From an uncultured Flavobacteriaceae bacterium (GTDB lineage Bacteria; Bacteroidota; Bacteroidia; Flavobacteriales; Flavobacteriaceae), in contig CAJJDI010000009.1 of NCBI GenBank assembly GCA_905182835.1, positions 1-64,000 of the forward strand: 64,000 nucleotides of DNA, in the 5' to 3' direction. This document shows positions 10,009 to 19,334 of the stretch, piece by piece. The translations under genes and the position numbers were made by a program. The notes under the pieces were generated by a model, which saw nothing but the letters and a program-made list of their open reading frames with translations, made no database searches and was not told where the DNA came from. The stretch's first letter is position 1; the number at the start of each line of letters is the position of its first letter.

Positions 10009-12465
10009 CTATAAACGATAGTTTACAGAAAAAATAAAATTTGTTCCAGGTGCAGAAATTCCAGAAGAATATGGTCGATATAACTTATTTGAAATATTCT
10101 CTAACGATACAGTGAAAAGAAAGTTTTTATCAAGCTCATATAATGCTCTTAAGTTTAAAGTATGCCAAGCTGGTGAATAAGGGTTACCATTATTGTCTAA
10201 GGCATATAAGTATGGTTTATCTCTTTCTGAGCTAGATAATTTAGAAAATGGTAGTTTTGAGTTATAATTAAAAAATAAATCAATTTTTGTTTTCAACTTT
10301 GAATAAATAAAATGAACATTTCCAAAATGTGGAGACACATGTCTTACTGACGTATTTGCGGATTCATCTAAATCTCTTTGCTCTCCATTTAGGTAATTAT
10401 ATTGAGTTTTAAAATTAAAATTATCTGAGATATTTATTTTAAGACCTGTTTCAAATCCATAAATCCAAGATTTTGATCCATTTTGGATTGCGTAAATATC
10501 ACTAAGTTCTCCATCATAAATCATTTGATCAATAATTACCGAACTGTTTGGGTCATCTTCGTTAACCATTAAACTGAATGGGCTTCTAATCATGCTATTA
10601 TACAGGTGAGTATAATAAACAGCAAAGTCAAAATTAATTTTTGAATTAACACTTACTAAACTCCCGAGCTCTAATCCAAAAGATTTTTCAGGTTTTAAAT
10701 CAGGGTTAGGAACAACAACCATTCCTGGCGCAGAATCAAATATTTTTCCAATATCGTCAATATTTGGAGCTCTAAATGCTGTAGTAATATTAAACTTCCA
10801 TTGAAAGGTGTTGTTTTGAACCCAGCTTATACCAAGCGCACCAGTTAATGCCCCTGTACTAAGGTTGGCATTTGAAAACGGAAAATTATAATACGAATTA
10901 TTGTCTGTTAAATCAGCATTAATTTTTATATGACTATACCTTAGTCCAGATTGAATAGTTAACTCTTTACTGGGCCTGTACTTATAGCTTAAATAACTTG
11001 CAAATGATTGCCAAGTTGAACCATCTGGATACCTTGTTGCAATTGATGAAAAACTACTATCAGTCAAGTTTTTTGAAAACGCGTTGGAACTAACCTTATT
11101 ATTTAAATATTCCGCTCCGTATGAAAAATAGGACTTTTCATTATAAGCTTTTTCAAAATCTATATTCAATGAAAATATATTTACTTGTTCTTTAAATTGC
11201 TTTTGATCATCTGAGTTAATTTTTCTACTGAATCGACTTTCATTAAACTTTTGATAAGCAGTTGTTAAAATTAATTTATCATACAGAGGGGAATTTAAAC
11301 TTTCTTTCTTAATTCTAGAATTAATCAGTAACCATTTTTGCGGACCATAATACCACTCCCCGTAATGGAGTTGATTAGTATCATTGTTATATCTAATCAG
11401 CCTGTCATACCTTGGTATATTAGATGTTGAAGAGTAATGAATGCCAAAGTCATATTCTATTTTATCTGTTTTTAACAGAAATTTTTGCATGAAATTAAAC
11501 TGAGAATACCCAGTATTTTTTTGTATTCTCGGATCTGAATTACTGGTAATTACATCTTCCCCATTCACCTGTTCAACATATTCAGGTCTGAGATAATCCG
11601 AAGGGCCATTACTACCCGTTTTAAGATCATCAAAATCAGAAATACTAAAGCTAGTAAGACTAGCAAAATTTTTCAATCCAATGTTAAAATCTAAATGACC
11701 AGTTTTCTCATTATTTGCACTAGAGTTTCTAGAAACTAAGTTTGATTTAAAATAGGTTGAATCTGTAGCAGAAAGTATTGGTGTTTTAGTTTGAAAATTC
11801 ATAGCTCCTCCAATTGCATCACTACCATAGATAACGGAACTAGAGCCAAGAACTATTTCTGTGTTTTGTATATTAAAGGGGTCAATAGAAATGACATTTT
11901 GTATGTTTCCTCCCCTGAAGATTGCATTATTCAGTCTAACACCATCAACTGATAGAGTTAATCTATTCGTGGAAAAACCTCTAATCATAGGACTACCGCC
12001 ACCTAATTGACTTTTCTGAATATACACATTACCACTTGTGCTTAGTAAGTCTGCGCTAGTTTGAGGGTTGCTTAAGACTATATCTTCAGAAGAAATAAAT
12101 ATTACTCTTTGAGAAATTTCTTTAAGATTTTGAGAGAATTTAGATGCAGAAATAACAATTTCATCTAATGATTTAAGATCAGAATTAAGAAAAATCTCGT
12201 CTTTTAAATTACTATCGTACAAAATAAAAGAATCGACATATGACATGTGAGTTATAAAAATTATCTCATTCTTAGTAAACCCATTTAATGATAGTTTTCC
12301 ATCTAAATCAGAATATTTTTGATTTAAAACAATATTAGAATCACTCTTTTGATAAAATACTACACCGGAAATTGACTCCCTGGTAAGGTTGTCTTTAACA
12401 TAAACGTCCTGTGATAGAACATTTATAAAAAACAAAAAAACTATTAAATTTAAAATGCACTTCAT
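10009..12465 (-). CDS. TonB-dependent receptor with N-terminal carboxypeptidase-like domain
   Basis: 818-aa outer-membrane receptor. Signal peptide ends at 'INVLSQ' (~19). An N-terminal beta-sandwich of the CarboxypepD_reg type spans ~20-100, a plug ~105-225 ('GGGSPMIRGFSTNRLTLSVD', 'VLGSSSVIYGSDAIGGAMNF') and a barrel ends 'FIFSVNYRL'. The plug sequence and length are closest to the haemoglobin/transferrin/heme receptor group, so iron or heme uptake is a reasonable guess, not a proof. The ATG overlaps the recO stop by one base (TAATG), so it is translationally coupled to a repair gene, an odd partnership. Confidence 0.9.
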   Translation of the reverse strand: MKCILNLIVFLFFINVLSQDVYVKDNLTRESISGVVFYQKSDSNIVLNQKYSDLDGKLSLNGFTKNEIIFITHMSYVDSFILYDSNLKDEIFLNSDLKSLDEIVISASKFSQNLKEISQRVIFISSEDIVLSNPQTSADLLSTSGNVYIQKSQLGGGSPMIRGFSTNRLTLSVDGVRLNNAIFRGGNIQNVISIDPFNIQNTEIVLGSSSVIYGSDAIGGAMNFQTKTPILSATDSTYFKSNLVSRNSSANNEKTGHLDFNIGLKNFASLTSFSISDFDDLKTGSNGPSDYLRPEYVEQVNGEDVITSNSDPRIQKNTGYSQFNFMQKFLLKTDKIEYDFGIHYSSTSNIPRYDRLIRYNNDTNQLHYGEWYYGPQKWLLINSRIKKESLNSPLYDKLILTTAYQKFNESRFSRKINSDDQKQFKEQVNIFSLNIDFEKAYNEKSYFSYGAEYLNNKVSSNAFSKNLTDSSFSSIATRYPDGSTWQSFASYLSYKYRPSKELTIQSGLRYSHIKINADLTDNNSYYNFPFSNANLSTGALTGALGISWVQNNTFQWKFNITTAFRAPNIDDIGKIFDSAPGMVVVPNPDLKPEKSFGLELGSLVSVNSKINFDFAVYYTHLYNSMIRSPFSLMVNEDDPNSSVIIDQMIYDGELSDIYAIQNGSKSWIYGFETGLKINISDNFNFKTQYNYLNGEQRDLDESANTSVRHVSPHFGNVHFIYSKLKTKIDLFFNYNSKLPFSKLSSSERDKPYLYALDNNGNPYSPAWHTLNLRALYELDKNFLFTVSLENISNKLYRPYSSGISAPGTNFIFSVNYRL

Positions 12466-13187
12466 TAATCAGCAAAAATTTGGTTTAACACTATTAAAGA
12501 TTTGGGATCTTTAAATCCATCAACATGCAATTTAAAATAAATTAAGATATTTTTTAGTATGTCTTTTTTATTTATTTTATCTATAAACGGCAGCTTATTA
12601 CTATCAAATTTTATGCCTAAAATAGTTTTAAACAAAACTAAGCTATCTCCCTGTATAACATATTTACTGTTCTTAGATGTTTCAAACAAACCCTCCTCTA
12701 AATTAAAGTAATTGTAACTCATGTTTGTGCAATCTGGATAAAAGCCTAAATAATGCGTTATTTTCATTAAAAAAATCAAATAAAAAGAAGAACTATCCTC
12801 AGACTTATCATACCAAATAAAAGATTCTTCAATAAAGTCAAACAACTCAAGATCTTTAGATTCATTATGAATGATGTTAGATAAAATTTCAGATAAAAAC
12901 ATCACAACTGAACTTTTATAAATATTGGTGTGTAAGGATGTGAAATTATACCTAATTTTTAGGTCTTTAATGTATTGAATAGATCTGTTCGGGTTGTAAT
13001 TAGATTCTAAATCAAGAATATTCAATAATTGAAAAAAAGCAAATTTATTTTTGCTATTTTTTGAAGTTGAAATATTCTTAACCATGTATGAAATGACTCC
13101 CAAATCTCTTGTTAAACACTTGACAATTAAATCATTATCTTGATATCTAACTTTGGACAAAATTATAGCGGAAGTTGATACTATCAT
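12465..13187 (-). CDS. recO: DNA repair protein RecO
   Basis: 240-aa RecO, which helps load RecA onto SSB-coated single-stranded DNA in the RecFOR pathway. The N-terminal OB-fold begins 'MIVSTSAIILSKVRYQDNDL', and 'LTRDLGVISYMVKNIS' matches the family. The C-terminal helical part is divergent, as in other Bacteroidota, and lacks an evident four-Cys zinc site. Start and stop overlap both neighbours by a single base (TAATG at each end), so porZ, recO and the receptor form one translationally linked unit. Confidence 0.93.
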   Translation of the reverse strand: MIVSTSAIILSKVRYQDNDLIVKCLTRDLGVISYMVKNISTSKNSKNKFAFFQLLNILDLESNYNPNRSIQYIKDLKIRYNFTSLHTNIYKSSVVMFLSEILSNIIHNESKDLELFDFIEESFIWYDKSEDSSSFYLIFLMKITHYLGFYPDCTNMSYNYFNLEEGLFETSKNSKYVIQGDSLVLFKTILGIKFDSNKLPFIDKINKKDILKNILIYFKLHVDGFKDPKSLIVLNQIFAD

Positions 13188-15514
13188 TATCTAATTATCA
13201 TGATTTTTAAAACTTTGGTTTCATAACTATCTAAATCCGAAAGCATAACTATATAAACCCCTGAAGAAACTGTGCGATTAGCTAAATTTTTACCATTCCA
13301 ATAAGCAATCCCTCCGTCAACCTCTAAATTAAATCCATTATATCTATTATTGGTATTTGAATTAGCTTCAGCAACTAAATTTCCAGAGATATCGGTAATT
13401 TTAATGTTGATATTGTCTGTGATTCCATCAATTTTTATTTTGTCTACATCCATATTAAAAGACGGTCTAACTGGATTAGGGTAAACATACGAGTCTTGCA
13501 GTGTAGAACTTGTGGATGAGCCTCCTGAATCAAATGATACCAAACCTCTATCGGTTGCAATAAAAACAACACCATTAACAAAATCTAGGGCTATATCATT
13601 AATGTTATTTGATGGCAATGGAGAATTATTTTTAGTGAAATGATAAATTGTTTGTTGACCATTTTGAGAAAAGTAAAAAATACCAGATCCTATAGTTCCT
13701 ATCCACTTGTTATTTGACCCATCTACTTTAATATCCGATATAAATTGCTGTTCTAAAAGTTCTTTATAAATTCCATCCTCCTCAATAACTAATTGTTGTG
13801 TTGAAGTGTTAGTGGTAAAAAAATTAGAAGTGTTGTATAGTACTCTGAGCCCTTTAATTGTTCCAATCCAAAGGTGATTATTATTATCAATAGCTAAGCT
13901 TTTTACATAGGGTGATGGCAAGTTTCCAGTATCATTATCATTCAATTTTTTAATTAATGGATTTCCTCCATTTTCATTAAAACCTATTAGTCCAGAATTT
14001 ACTCCTCCAATCCATTTTGTGCCATTTGAACCTACAACTATATCGCTAAACCCTAGTTCATCATCAAAACCATCTGGTATGATTTGAGTAAAATCATAAC
14101 TAGACCACTGGTTAGTGTCTAAGTTGTATGATTTTAAAGGTCTGTCAATTCTAGAGTTCATTAACCATAAGGTTCCTGAATCATCAAAAACACTACTCGA
14201 AATTCGCACACTATTATAATTTATATCCGAAGAAACTAATGACTCTAAACTACTATTGGATTCATCATAAAGACTTAATGATTCTTCTGAAAACTCCAAC
14301 AAACCACCATGATATGAGCTGACAAAAACGTTGTTAGGGTTAAATGGATTAATTGAAATGTTGTTTAAGTTTACTGCGTTTTCAGCGATACTATCATAGG
14401 GGGTGTTATTCCAATTATTGTCTATTAAACTACTAATTCCTTTTCTGCTGAGTGGGTATGGATTGAATGTAGATGTATAGTCACCAAACGTAGTCCATAG
14501 TTTTCCATACAAAGAGCTAATTGAAAAAACATTATTGTAAAGCGGGCCATCAGGCACTATGGTATAATACTGTTGGATATTATTGATATTAATTTTAAGT
14601 AACCCTTTTTCAGAAGTAGCTACGTAAACATTATTATTATATACTACAGAACTATTGAAAGAAACATTATAAACATTACTAGTCACAGAGCTGTTTATTA
14701 GATTAAAATTAGTGTCATAAATAAATATTCTACTTTCCGTTGTAACTATTACTTGTTCCTCATTAATCACAATATCATTAATTGGCTGAGATAGATAAAT
14801 CACCTCTTGATAGGAGTTGTTTTGAGAGTAAAAAACACTGTTTTCATTGGTAAAAATAAAATTTTCATTAAGATTTAAAATAAAGTTGAAATCCCCTGGA
14901 TATACTACTTCCCAGTTTTGATAATTAATTATATCTAAATCTAGACTGACTCTTCTAACTCCGCCAAACTCTGGTAATGTAGCATACAAGTAATTGTTAC
15001 TTATTGTAACTTGATTAACTTCTTGCTGGGCTCCACCATCTCCAATAAATAAACTATCTCCAAACTCTAAGAGGTTTAGATTATACAAAGAAATTCCATA
15101 ATCAGTTGCTATATATATTATATCCTCAAATTCAGTTATTTGATTTATATATTTTTTATTTGGAGGAATAGTTGCCTTTTCAATTATATCATAAATTGTT
15201 AAAACATTGTCATTAGTGAAATCTACAATTTGAATAAGTCCATTCTCATAACCTATTACTAGTTTGTTAAAGATTGAACTATAATGAATGTTAGAGATAA
15301 AATCTCCAGACAAACCATCAATTGTTGTTAATGTCTCTAATTGATCCGTTTGACTTGAGTATATATAAATAGCATTTTCTGATGCAGTAAATATTTTTCC
15401 ATTTCCCGTAGAGGTGTCTATAGAGTTGTAATAAGAAAAATGTCCATTCCAATTTTGAGATAGACAAAGTGGAGTACTTAGAAAAGAAAAAAATATTACA
15501 AAAATAAATTTCAT
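13187..15514 (-). CDS. porZ: Type IX secretion system protein PorZ (beta-propeller, sorting domain)
   Basis: 775-aa secreted protein, nearly the same length as P. gingivalis PorZ (776 aa). A signal peptide (~1-20) is followed by two-component-regulator-type propeller repeats, seen as recurring 'W.GT..G'-like units such as 'NKWIGTIGSGIFYF', 'HLWIGTIKGLRVLY' and 'TKWIGGVNSGLIGF'. A C-terminal type A T9SS sorting domain starts at 'YPNPVRPSF' (678) and ends in 'VLKIMIIR'. PorZ is part of the outer-membrane attachment complex that processes T9SS cargo and delivers anionic LPS. The location next to recO supports the call. It has its own -7 box inside an inverted repeat. Confidence 0.88.
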   Translation of the reverse strand: MKFIFVIFFSFLSTPLCLSQNWNGHFSYYNSIDTSTGNGKIFTASENAIYIYSSQTDQLETLTTIDGLSGDFISNIHYSSIFNKLVIGYENGLIQIVDFTNDNVLTIYDIIEKATIPPNKKYINQITEFEDIIYIATDYGISLYNLNLLEFGDSLFIGDGGAQQEVNQVTISNNYLYATLPEFGGVRRVSLDLDIINYQNWEVVYPGDFNFILNLNENFIFTNENSVFYSQNNSYQEVIYLSQPINDIVINEEQVIVTTESRIFIYDTNFNLINSSVTSNVYNVSFNSSVVYNNNVYVATSEKGLLKININNIQQYYTIVPDGPLYNNVFSISSLYGKLWTTFGDYTSTFNPYPLSRKGISSLIDNNWNNTPYDSIAENAVNLNNISINPFNPNNVFVSSYHGGLLEFSEESLSLYDESNSSLESLVSSDINYNSVRISSSVFDDSGTLWLMNSRIDRPLKSYNLDTNQWSSYDFTQIIPDGFDDELGFSDIVVGSNGTKWIGGVNSGLIGFNENGGNPLIKKLNDNDTGNLPSPYVKSLAIDNNNHLWIGTIKGLRVLYNTSNFFTTNTSTQQLVIEEDGIYKELLEQQFISDIKVDGSNNKWIGTIGSGIFYFSQNGQQTIYHFTKNNSPLPSNNINDIALDFVNGVVFIATDRGLVSFDSGGSSTSSTLQDSYVYPNPVRPSFNMDVDKIKIDGITDNINIKITDISGNLVAEANSNTNNRYNGFNLEVDGGIAYWNGKNLANRTVSSGVYIVMLSDLDSYETKVLKIMIIR

Positions 15515-15520
15515 GTAAAA

Positions 15521-15567
15521 TATTATAATGATATATCTATAAGAACGACAAATATATCATTATAATA
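15521..15567. repeat. 16-bp perfect inverted repeat between gdhA and porZ
   Basis: TATTATAATGATATAT (15521-15536) and its exact reverse complement (15552-15567) flank a 15-base spacer. It lies just after the gdhA stop and seven bases before the porZ start. On the minus strand the second arm is followed by TTTT, so it may be a weak gdhA terminator, an operator, or both. Confidence 0.7.
15549..15556 (-). promoter_or_regulatory. -7 box of porZ promoter, inside the inverted repeat
   Basis: TATATTTG on the minus strand matches TAnnTTTG exactly, about 35 bases before the porZ ATG. It overlaps the spacer and the start of one arm of the 15521-15567 inverted repeat. No good -33 box was seen. Confidence 0.45.
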
Positions 15568-15580
15568 TAGTAATATAAAA

Positions 15581-16924
15581 CTAAACTACTCCCTGGGCCA
15601 ACATAGCATCTGCTACCTTTACAAAACCAGCAATATTTGCGCCTTTAACGTAATCAACATACCCATTGTTGTCTGAACCATATTCAATACATGAATTATG
15701 AATTTCCGTCATTATATCTTTTAATTTTTCATCAACTTCTTTTCTTGTCCAATTATATCGTAAAGAATTTTGAGTCATTTCTAATCCAGAAGTAGCAACA
15801 CCTCCGGCATTGGAAGCTTTCCCTGGTGCAAATAGTATTTTAGCTTTTTGAAACTCATTAACTGCGTCTTTTGTTGACGGCATGTTCGCTCCTTCACTCA
15901 CACAAATACAGCCATTTTCAAGTAGAGTTTTGGCATCATTGATGTTTAATTCGTTTTGTGTTGCACACGGTAGTGCTATGTCGCACTTAATTGACCAAGG
16001 AGTTTCATCTTTTACAAATATGCTGTTTGGATATTTAACACAATATTCACTAACTCGTTTTCTTTCAACATTTTTCAGATTCATTATGAATTTTAACTTC
16101 TCAGAATCAATTCCTTCAGGGTCATATATATATCCTGAAGAGTCAGACATTGTCACCACCTTAGCTCCTAGCTGAATAGATTTTTCAGCAGCATACTGCG
16201 CTACATTTCCTGATCCAGAAATAACAATAATTTTATTTTTTAAATCATCTTTTTTAGTAGCTAACATATTTTGGGCAAAATATACAGTTCCATAGCCTGT
16301 AGCTTCTGGTCTAATTAACGACCCGCCCCAAGAAATTCCTTTTCCGGTAAGTACTCCTGTAAATTCGTTTTTTAACTTTTTATATTTTCCAAATAAAAAT
16401 CCAATTTCTCTGCCACCAACTCCAATGTCTCCTGCTGGAACATCTGTATTTGGGCCAATATGTCTAAATAACTCACTCATAAATCCGTGACAAAATCTCA
16501 TTATTTCATTATCACTTTTCCCTTTTGGATCAAAATCACTACCTCCCTTTCCTCCACCCATAGGAAGTGTAGTAAGACTGTTTTTAAACACTTGCTCAAA
16601 AGCTAAAAATTTAAGAATACTCATGTTTACAGTTGGATGAAACCTTAACCCTCCTTTATAAGGCCCTATTGCTGAGTTCATTTGGATTCTATACCCTCTA
16701 TTGACTTGAATTTCTCCAGAATCATCTACCCAACATACTCTAAAGGAAATAACTCTTTCTGGTTCAACCATTCTTAACAGAATGTTTTTCCCGTGATAGA
16801 TATCTTTTTTAACTATGTAAGGAATTACAGTTTCTGCTACCTCTTCAACGGCTTGCATAAATTCTGGTTCATCACCATTTCTTTCTCTTACTAAATCTAA
16901 AAATGATTTTATCTTATCTTCCAT
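15581..16924 (-). CDS. gdhA: NADP-type glutamate dehydrogenase
   Basis: 447-aa hexameric glutamate dehydrogenase that converts 2-oxoglutarate and ammonium to glutamate. The family signature is clear: 'GPYKGGLRFHPTVN' (88-101), catalytic Lys126 in 'LPMGGGKGGSDFDPKG', and the nucleotide-binding 'VISGSGNVAQYAAEKSIQLG'. The length equals E. coli GdhA (447 aa) and indicates the small, biosynthetic class. The gene stands alone at the head of the minus-strand run, separated from porZ by an inverted repeat, and has a ~280-base AT-rich upstream region. Confidence 0.97.
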   Translation of the reverse strand: MEDKIKSFLDLVRERNGDEPEFMQAVEEVAETVIPYIVKKDIYHGKNILLRMVEPERVISFRVCWVDDSGEIQVNRGYRIQMNSAIGPYKGGLRFHPTVNMSILKFLAFEQVFKNSLTTLPMGGGKGGSDFDPKGKSDNEIMRFCHGFMSELFRHIGPNTDVPAGDIGVGGREIGFLFGKYKKLKNEFTGVLTGKGISWGGSLIRPEATGYGTVYFAQNMLATKKDDLKNKIIVISGSGNVAQYAAEKSIQLGAKVVTMSDSSGYIYDPEGIDSEKLKFIMNLKNVERKRVSEYCVKYPNSIFVKDETPWSIKCDIALPCATQNELNINDAKTLLENGCICVSEGANMPSTKDAVNEFQKAKILFAPGKASNAGGVATSGLEMTQNSLRYNWTRKEVDEKLKDIMTEIHNSCIEYGSDNNGYVDYVKGANIAGFVKVADAMLAQGVV

Positions 16925-17203
16925 AATTTTATTAATTCTAAATTATAATATTCTTAATTTTGTATATGTAAAAATAATAATTCAATAAATATATAACTAT
17001 AAATAATGATAAAATTATCATAGTGTATAAAATACACTTAAACAGTAGTTTTTTGATTATTCATTATCTATAATATATCTTCCACACAAATGCTAGTATA
17101 ATTGAATAACCACAACTCCAAAATTATAAAACAAATTTGAATTTAATTAGTAGTATAACAAAGTATACAATATATTTAATTGCAAATTAAATAATACTAA
17201 AAT
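16925..17203. other. AT-rich intergenic region between divergent gdhA and ArsC-like gene
   Basis: 279 bases, almost entirely A/T, containing the start regions of two divergent genes. I found no exact TAnnTTTG box on either strand. The only structure is a small inverted repeat TTTAATT-GCA-AATTAAA near 17175-17191. No RNA gene or reading frame of note. Confidence 0.5.
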
Positions 17204-17557
17204 ATGATGGCGATTTTTTATCTAAAATCTTGCAACACTTGCACTAAAATAATTAAAGAACTTGAATTAAATAGTAAATTCATATTTAGAGAAATCAAAT
17301 CCACTCCTATCACAATTCAAGAGCTAGAATTAATTCATGATTTATCTAAAAGCTATGAATCTATTTTTAACAAAAGAGCTAAACTATTTCACGAAAAAAA
17401 ACTAAAAGAACAAAGTTTAACAGAATTAGAATACAAGAATTATATTTTAGAAAATTATACGTTTTTGAAAAGACCAGTAATAATCTCAAATGGAAAAACA
17501 TTTATAGGCAACAGTAAAAAAACTATACAAGAAGTGAAAAAACATCTAAGTGAATAA
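17204..17557 (+). CDS. ArsC/Spx-family thioredoxin-fold protein
   Basis: 117-aa cytoplasmic protein of the ArsC/Spx/YffB group. The N-terminal redox motif is CxxC ('LKSCNTCTKI', Cys at ~10 and ~13), and the cis-Pro region reads 'FLKRPVIISNGKTFIG', typical of the family. The presence of two cysteines resembles Spx; arsenate reductases usually need one N-terminal Cys plus an Arg triad, which I cannot identify with confidence. Two ATG codons are adjacent; either may be used. The next gene (EamA permease) starts on a GTG inside its 3' end. No arsenic genes are near. Confidence 0.8.
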   Translation: MMAIFYLKSCNTCTKIIKELELNSKFIFREIKSTPITIQELELIHDLSKSYESIFNKRAKLFHEKKLKEQSLTELEYKNYILENYTFLKRPVIISNGKTFIGNSKKTIQEVKKHLSE

Positions 17558-18440
17558 TAGACTACTTGCAATTATAGCTGCTTTATCCGCAACATCAATT
17601 TTTGGACTAAACCATACGATTACAAAAAGTTTAATGCCATTTTTCATAACGCCTTCTGCATTACTATTTGCTAGGGTTTTAGGGGCATGCGCTCTATTTT
17701 GGGTTTTATCTATATTTAGTAAGCACGAAAAAATTGAAACAAAAGACTGGTCAAAATTTCTATTTTGTACTGTTTTTGGTATGTCGGTAAATATGATTTC
17801 AGCAATTAAAGGTTTAGAACTATCTACTCCAATTAATAGTTCAATAATTTCAACAATTTCTCCTATTATAGTGTTTATCATTTCTATAATAATAATAAAA
17901 GAAAAAGTAGTAAAGACAAGAATAATTGGTGTAGCTATCGGATTTGTAGGGGCAATATCAATAATACTAATTAATAGTAGAGCAGATATTAATACGGAAG
18001 ATATAAGATCTGGGAATGTGTTATTGCTATTAAATAGCATTTCTTATGCCATATACTTAGTCTCTGTAAGATCATTAACAATAAAATATTCGGTTATAAC
18101 AATTATGAAATGGCTATTTCTTTTTGGAGTAATTTTAAACGCTCCATTTTCTATTCAACAGTTTTTAGATGTACAGTGGCATATCTATGACAAAGTTGAA
18201 TTTCTTAAGCTAAGTTTTGTAATAATAGGTGCAACATTTGCAGTTTATTTGCTAAATATATATGCATTAAAAACACTAAAAGCATCTACCGTTGGAATGT
18301 TTATATACCTTCAACCAATAATTGGGATAATTTATGCTGTATATACTGGTAGCGATAGATTAAAATTAACTGATATACTATCAATGACTCTTGTGTTTAT
18401 AGGAATTTATTTAGTATCCTTAAAAAAAGAAGCTAATTGA
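17550..18440 (+). CDS. EamA/DMT-family permease
   Basis: 296-aa inner-membrane transporter of the drug/metabolite superfamily, with about ten hydrophobic segments in two EamA repeats ('AALSATSIFGLNHTITKSLM' at the start of repeat 1; 'LLLNSISYAIYLVSVRSLTI' at the start of repeat 2). The start is a GTG at 17550, overlapping the previous gene by 8 bases; the reading immediately enters the first membrane helix, so a start further in would cut it. The substrate is unknown; such permeases often export amino acids or metabolites. Confidence 0.87.
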   Translation: MNNRLLAIIAALSATSIFGLNHTITKSLMPFFITPSALLFARVLGACALFWVLSIFSKHEKIETKDWSKFLFCTVFGMSVNMISAIKGLELSTPINSSIISTISPIIVFIISIIIIKEKVVKTRIIGVAIGFVGAISIILINSRADINTEDIRSGNVLLLLNSISYAIYLVSVRSLTIKYSVITIMKWLFLFGVILNAPFSIQQFLDVQWHIYDKVEFLKLSFVIIGATFAVYLLNIYALKTLKASTVGMFIYLQPIIGIIYAVYTGSDRLKLTDILSMTLVFIGIYLVSLKKEAN

Positions 18441-18448
18441 GTTTTATA

Positions 18449-18456
18449 TATCTTTG
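18449..18456 (+). promoter_or_regulatory. -7 promoter box of the yicC-gmk-nadD-gpsA operon
   Basis: TATCTTTG is an exact TAnnTTTG match, 20 bases before the yicC start and just after the EamA stop. A TTG at the expected -33 distance is missing. Confidence 0.5.
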
Positions 18457-18476
18457 TGTAAAATAAAAAATACTAC

Positions 18477-19334
18477 ATGATTCAATCAATGACAGGTTAC
18501 GGAAAATCTACTCTTCAATTAGAAAGTGGAAATATAACGATTGAGATAAAGTCACTCAACAGTAAAAGCATAGACTTAAACACAAGAATAACAAGCTCCG
18601 TTAGACCAAAAGAACTATTTATAAGAAAGCACCTGTCTGATAAATTAAAAAGAGGTAAAATTGAATTTCTTTTATATAAAGAATCTAGTACTAATAAAAA
18701 AAACTCCCTACTAAATTCCGACTTAATAAATAACTATATAGATCAATTGAGAGGGATTGTTGATGGATCGGCTGTTGAACTATTAAAAATTGCTGTAAAA
18801 ATGCCAGATGCAATTATTACGGAACAAGTTGAAGAAAATGAATCTGAATGGCCCGTGATTTTTAACAAAATAGAAAATGCAATTAAAGAAATAATTAAGT
18901 ATAGAAAAGATGAAGGCCTAGTTTTAGAAAAAGATTTTATTAAAAGAATTAATAAAATTAAAGAGCTATTGCTTACCGTTGAAGAAATTGATTCAAGTAG
19001 GATTGAACATATTAGATCTAGAATTAAAAATGAAATAAATAAATTAAAAATTGATCACGACAGTAATAGGTTTGAGCAAGAAATGATCTATTATTTAGAG
19101 AAAATAGACATTACAGAAGAGCGTGTTAGACTTGAAAATCATTTAAGTTATTTTATTTCTTCACTAGAAAATGAAAATTCAAATGGTAAAAAATTAGGAT
19201 TTATTAGCCAAGAAATTGGTAGAGAAGTCAATACTATAGGTTCAAAAGCTAATAATTCAGAGATGCAAAAAGCTGTAATTCAAATGAAAGATGAGTTAGA
19301 AAAAATAAAAGAGCAATTATTAAACGTTTTGTAA
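18477..19334 (+). CDS. yicC: YicC/YloC-family endoribonuclease
   Basis: 285-aa YicC-family protein; members in E. coli and B. subtilis are endoribonucleases. The signature N-terminus 'MIQSMTGYGKSTL' and 'EIKSLNSKSIDLNTR' are present, and the C-terminal DUF1732 part reads 'KLGFISQEIGREVNTIGSKA'. The gene is commonly found directly upstream of gmk, as here, with a one-base TAATG overlap. Confidence 0.93.
   Translation: MIQSMTGYGKSTLQLESGNITIEIKSLNSKSIDLNTRITSSVRPKELFIRKHLSDKLKRGKIEFLLYKESSTNKKNSLLNSDLINNYIDQLRGIVDGSAVELLKIAVKMPDAIITEQVEENESEWPVIFNKIENAIKEIIKYRKDEGLVLEKDFIKRINKIKELLLTVEEIDSSRIEHIRSRIKNEINKLKIDHDSNRFEQEMIYYLEKIDITEERVRLENHLSYFISSLENENSNGKKLGFISQEIGREVNTIGSKANNSEMQKAVIQMKDELEKIKEQLLNVL

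Noticed and set aside
17165..17195. TTTAATT-GCA-AATTAAA inverted repeat upstream of the ArsC/Spx-like gene
   Set aside because: Seven-base AT arms are expected by chance in this composition; no promoter box overlaps it.
17546..18040. Minus-strand open frame opposite the EamA permease
   Set aside because: The plus frame gives a clear ten-helix EamA protein; the antisense peptide is a reflection of hydrophobic codons.
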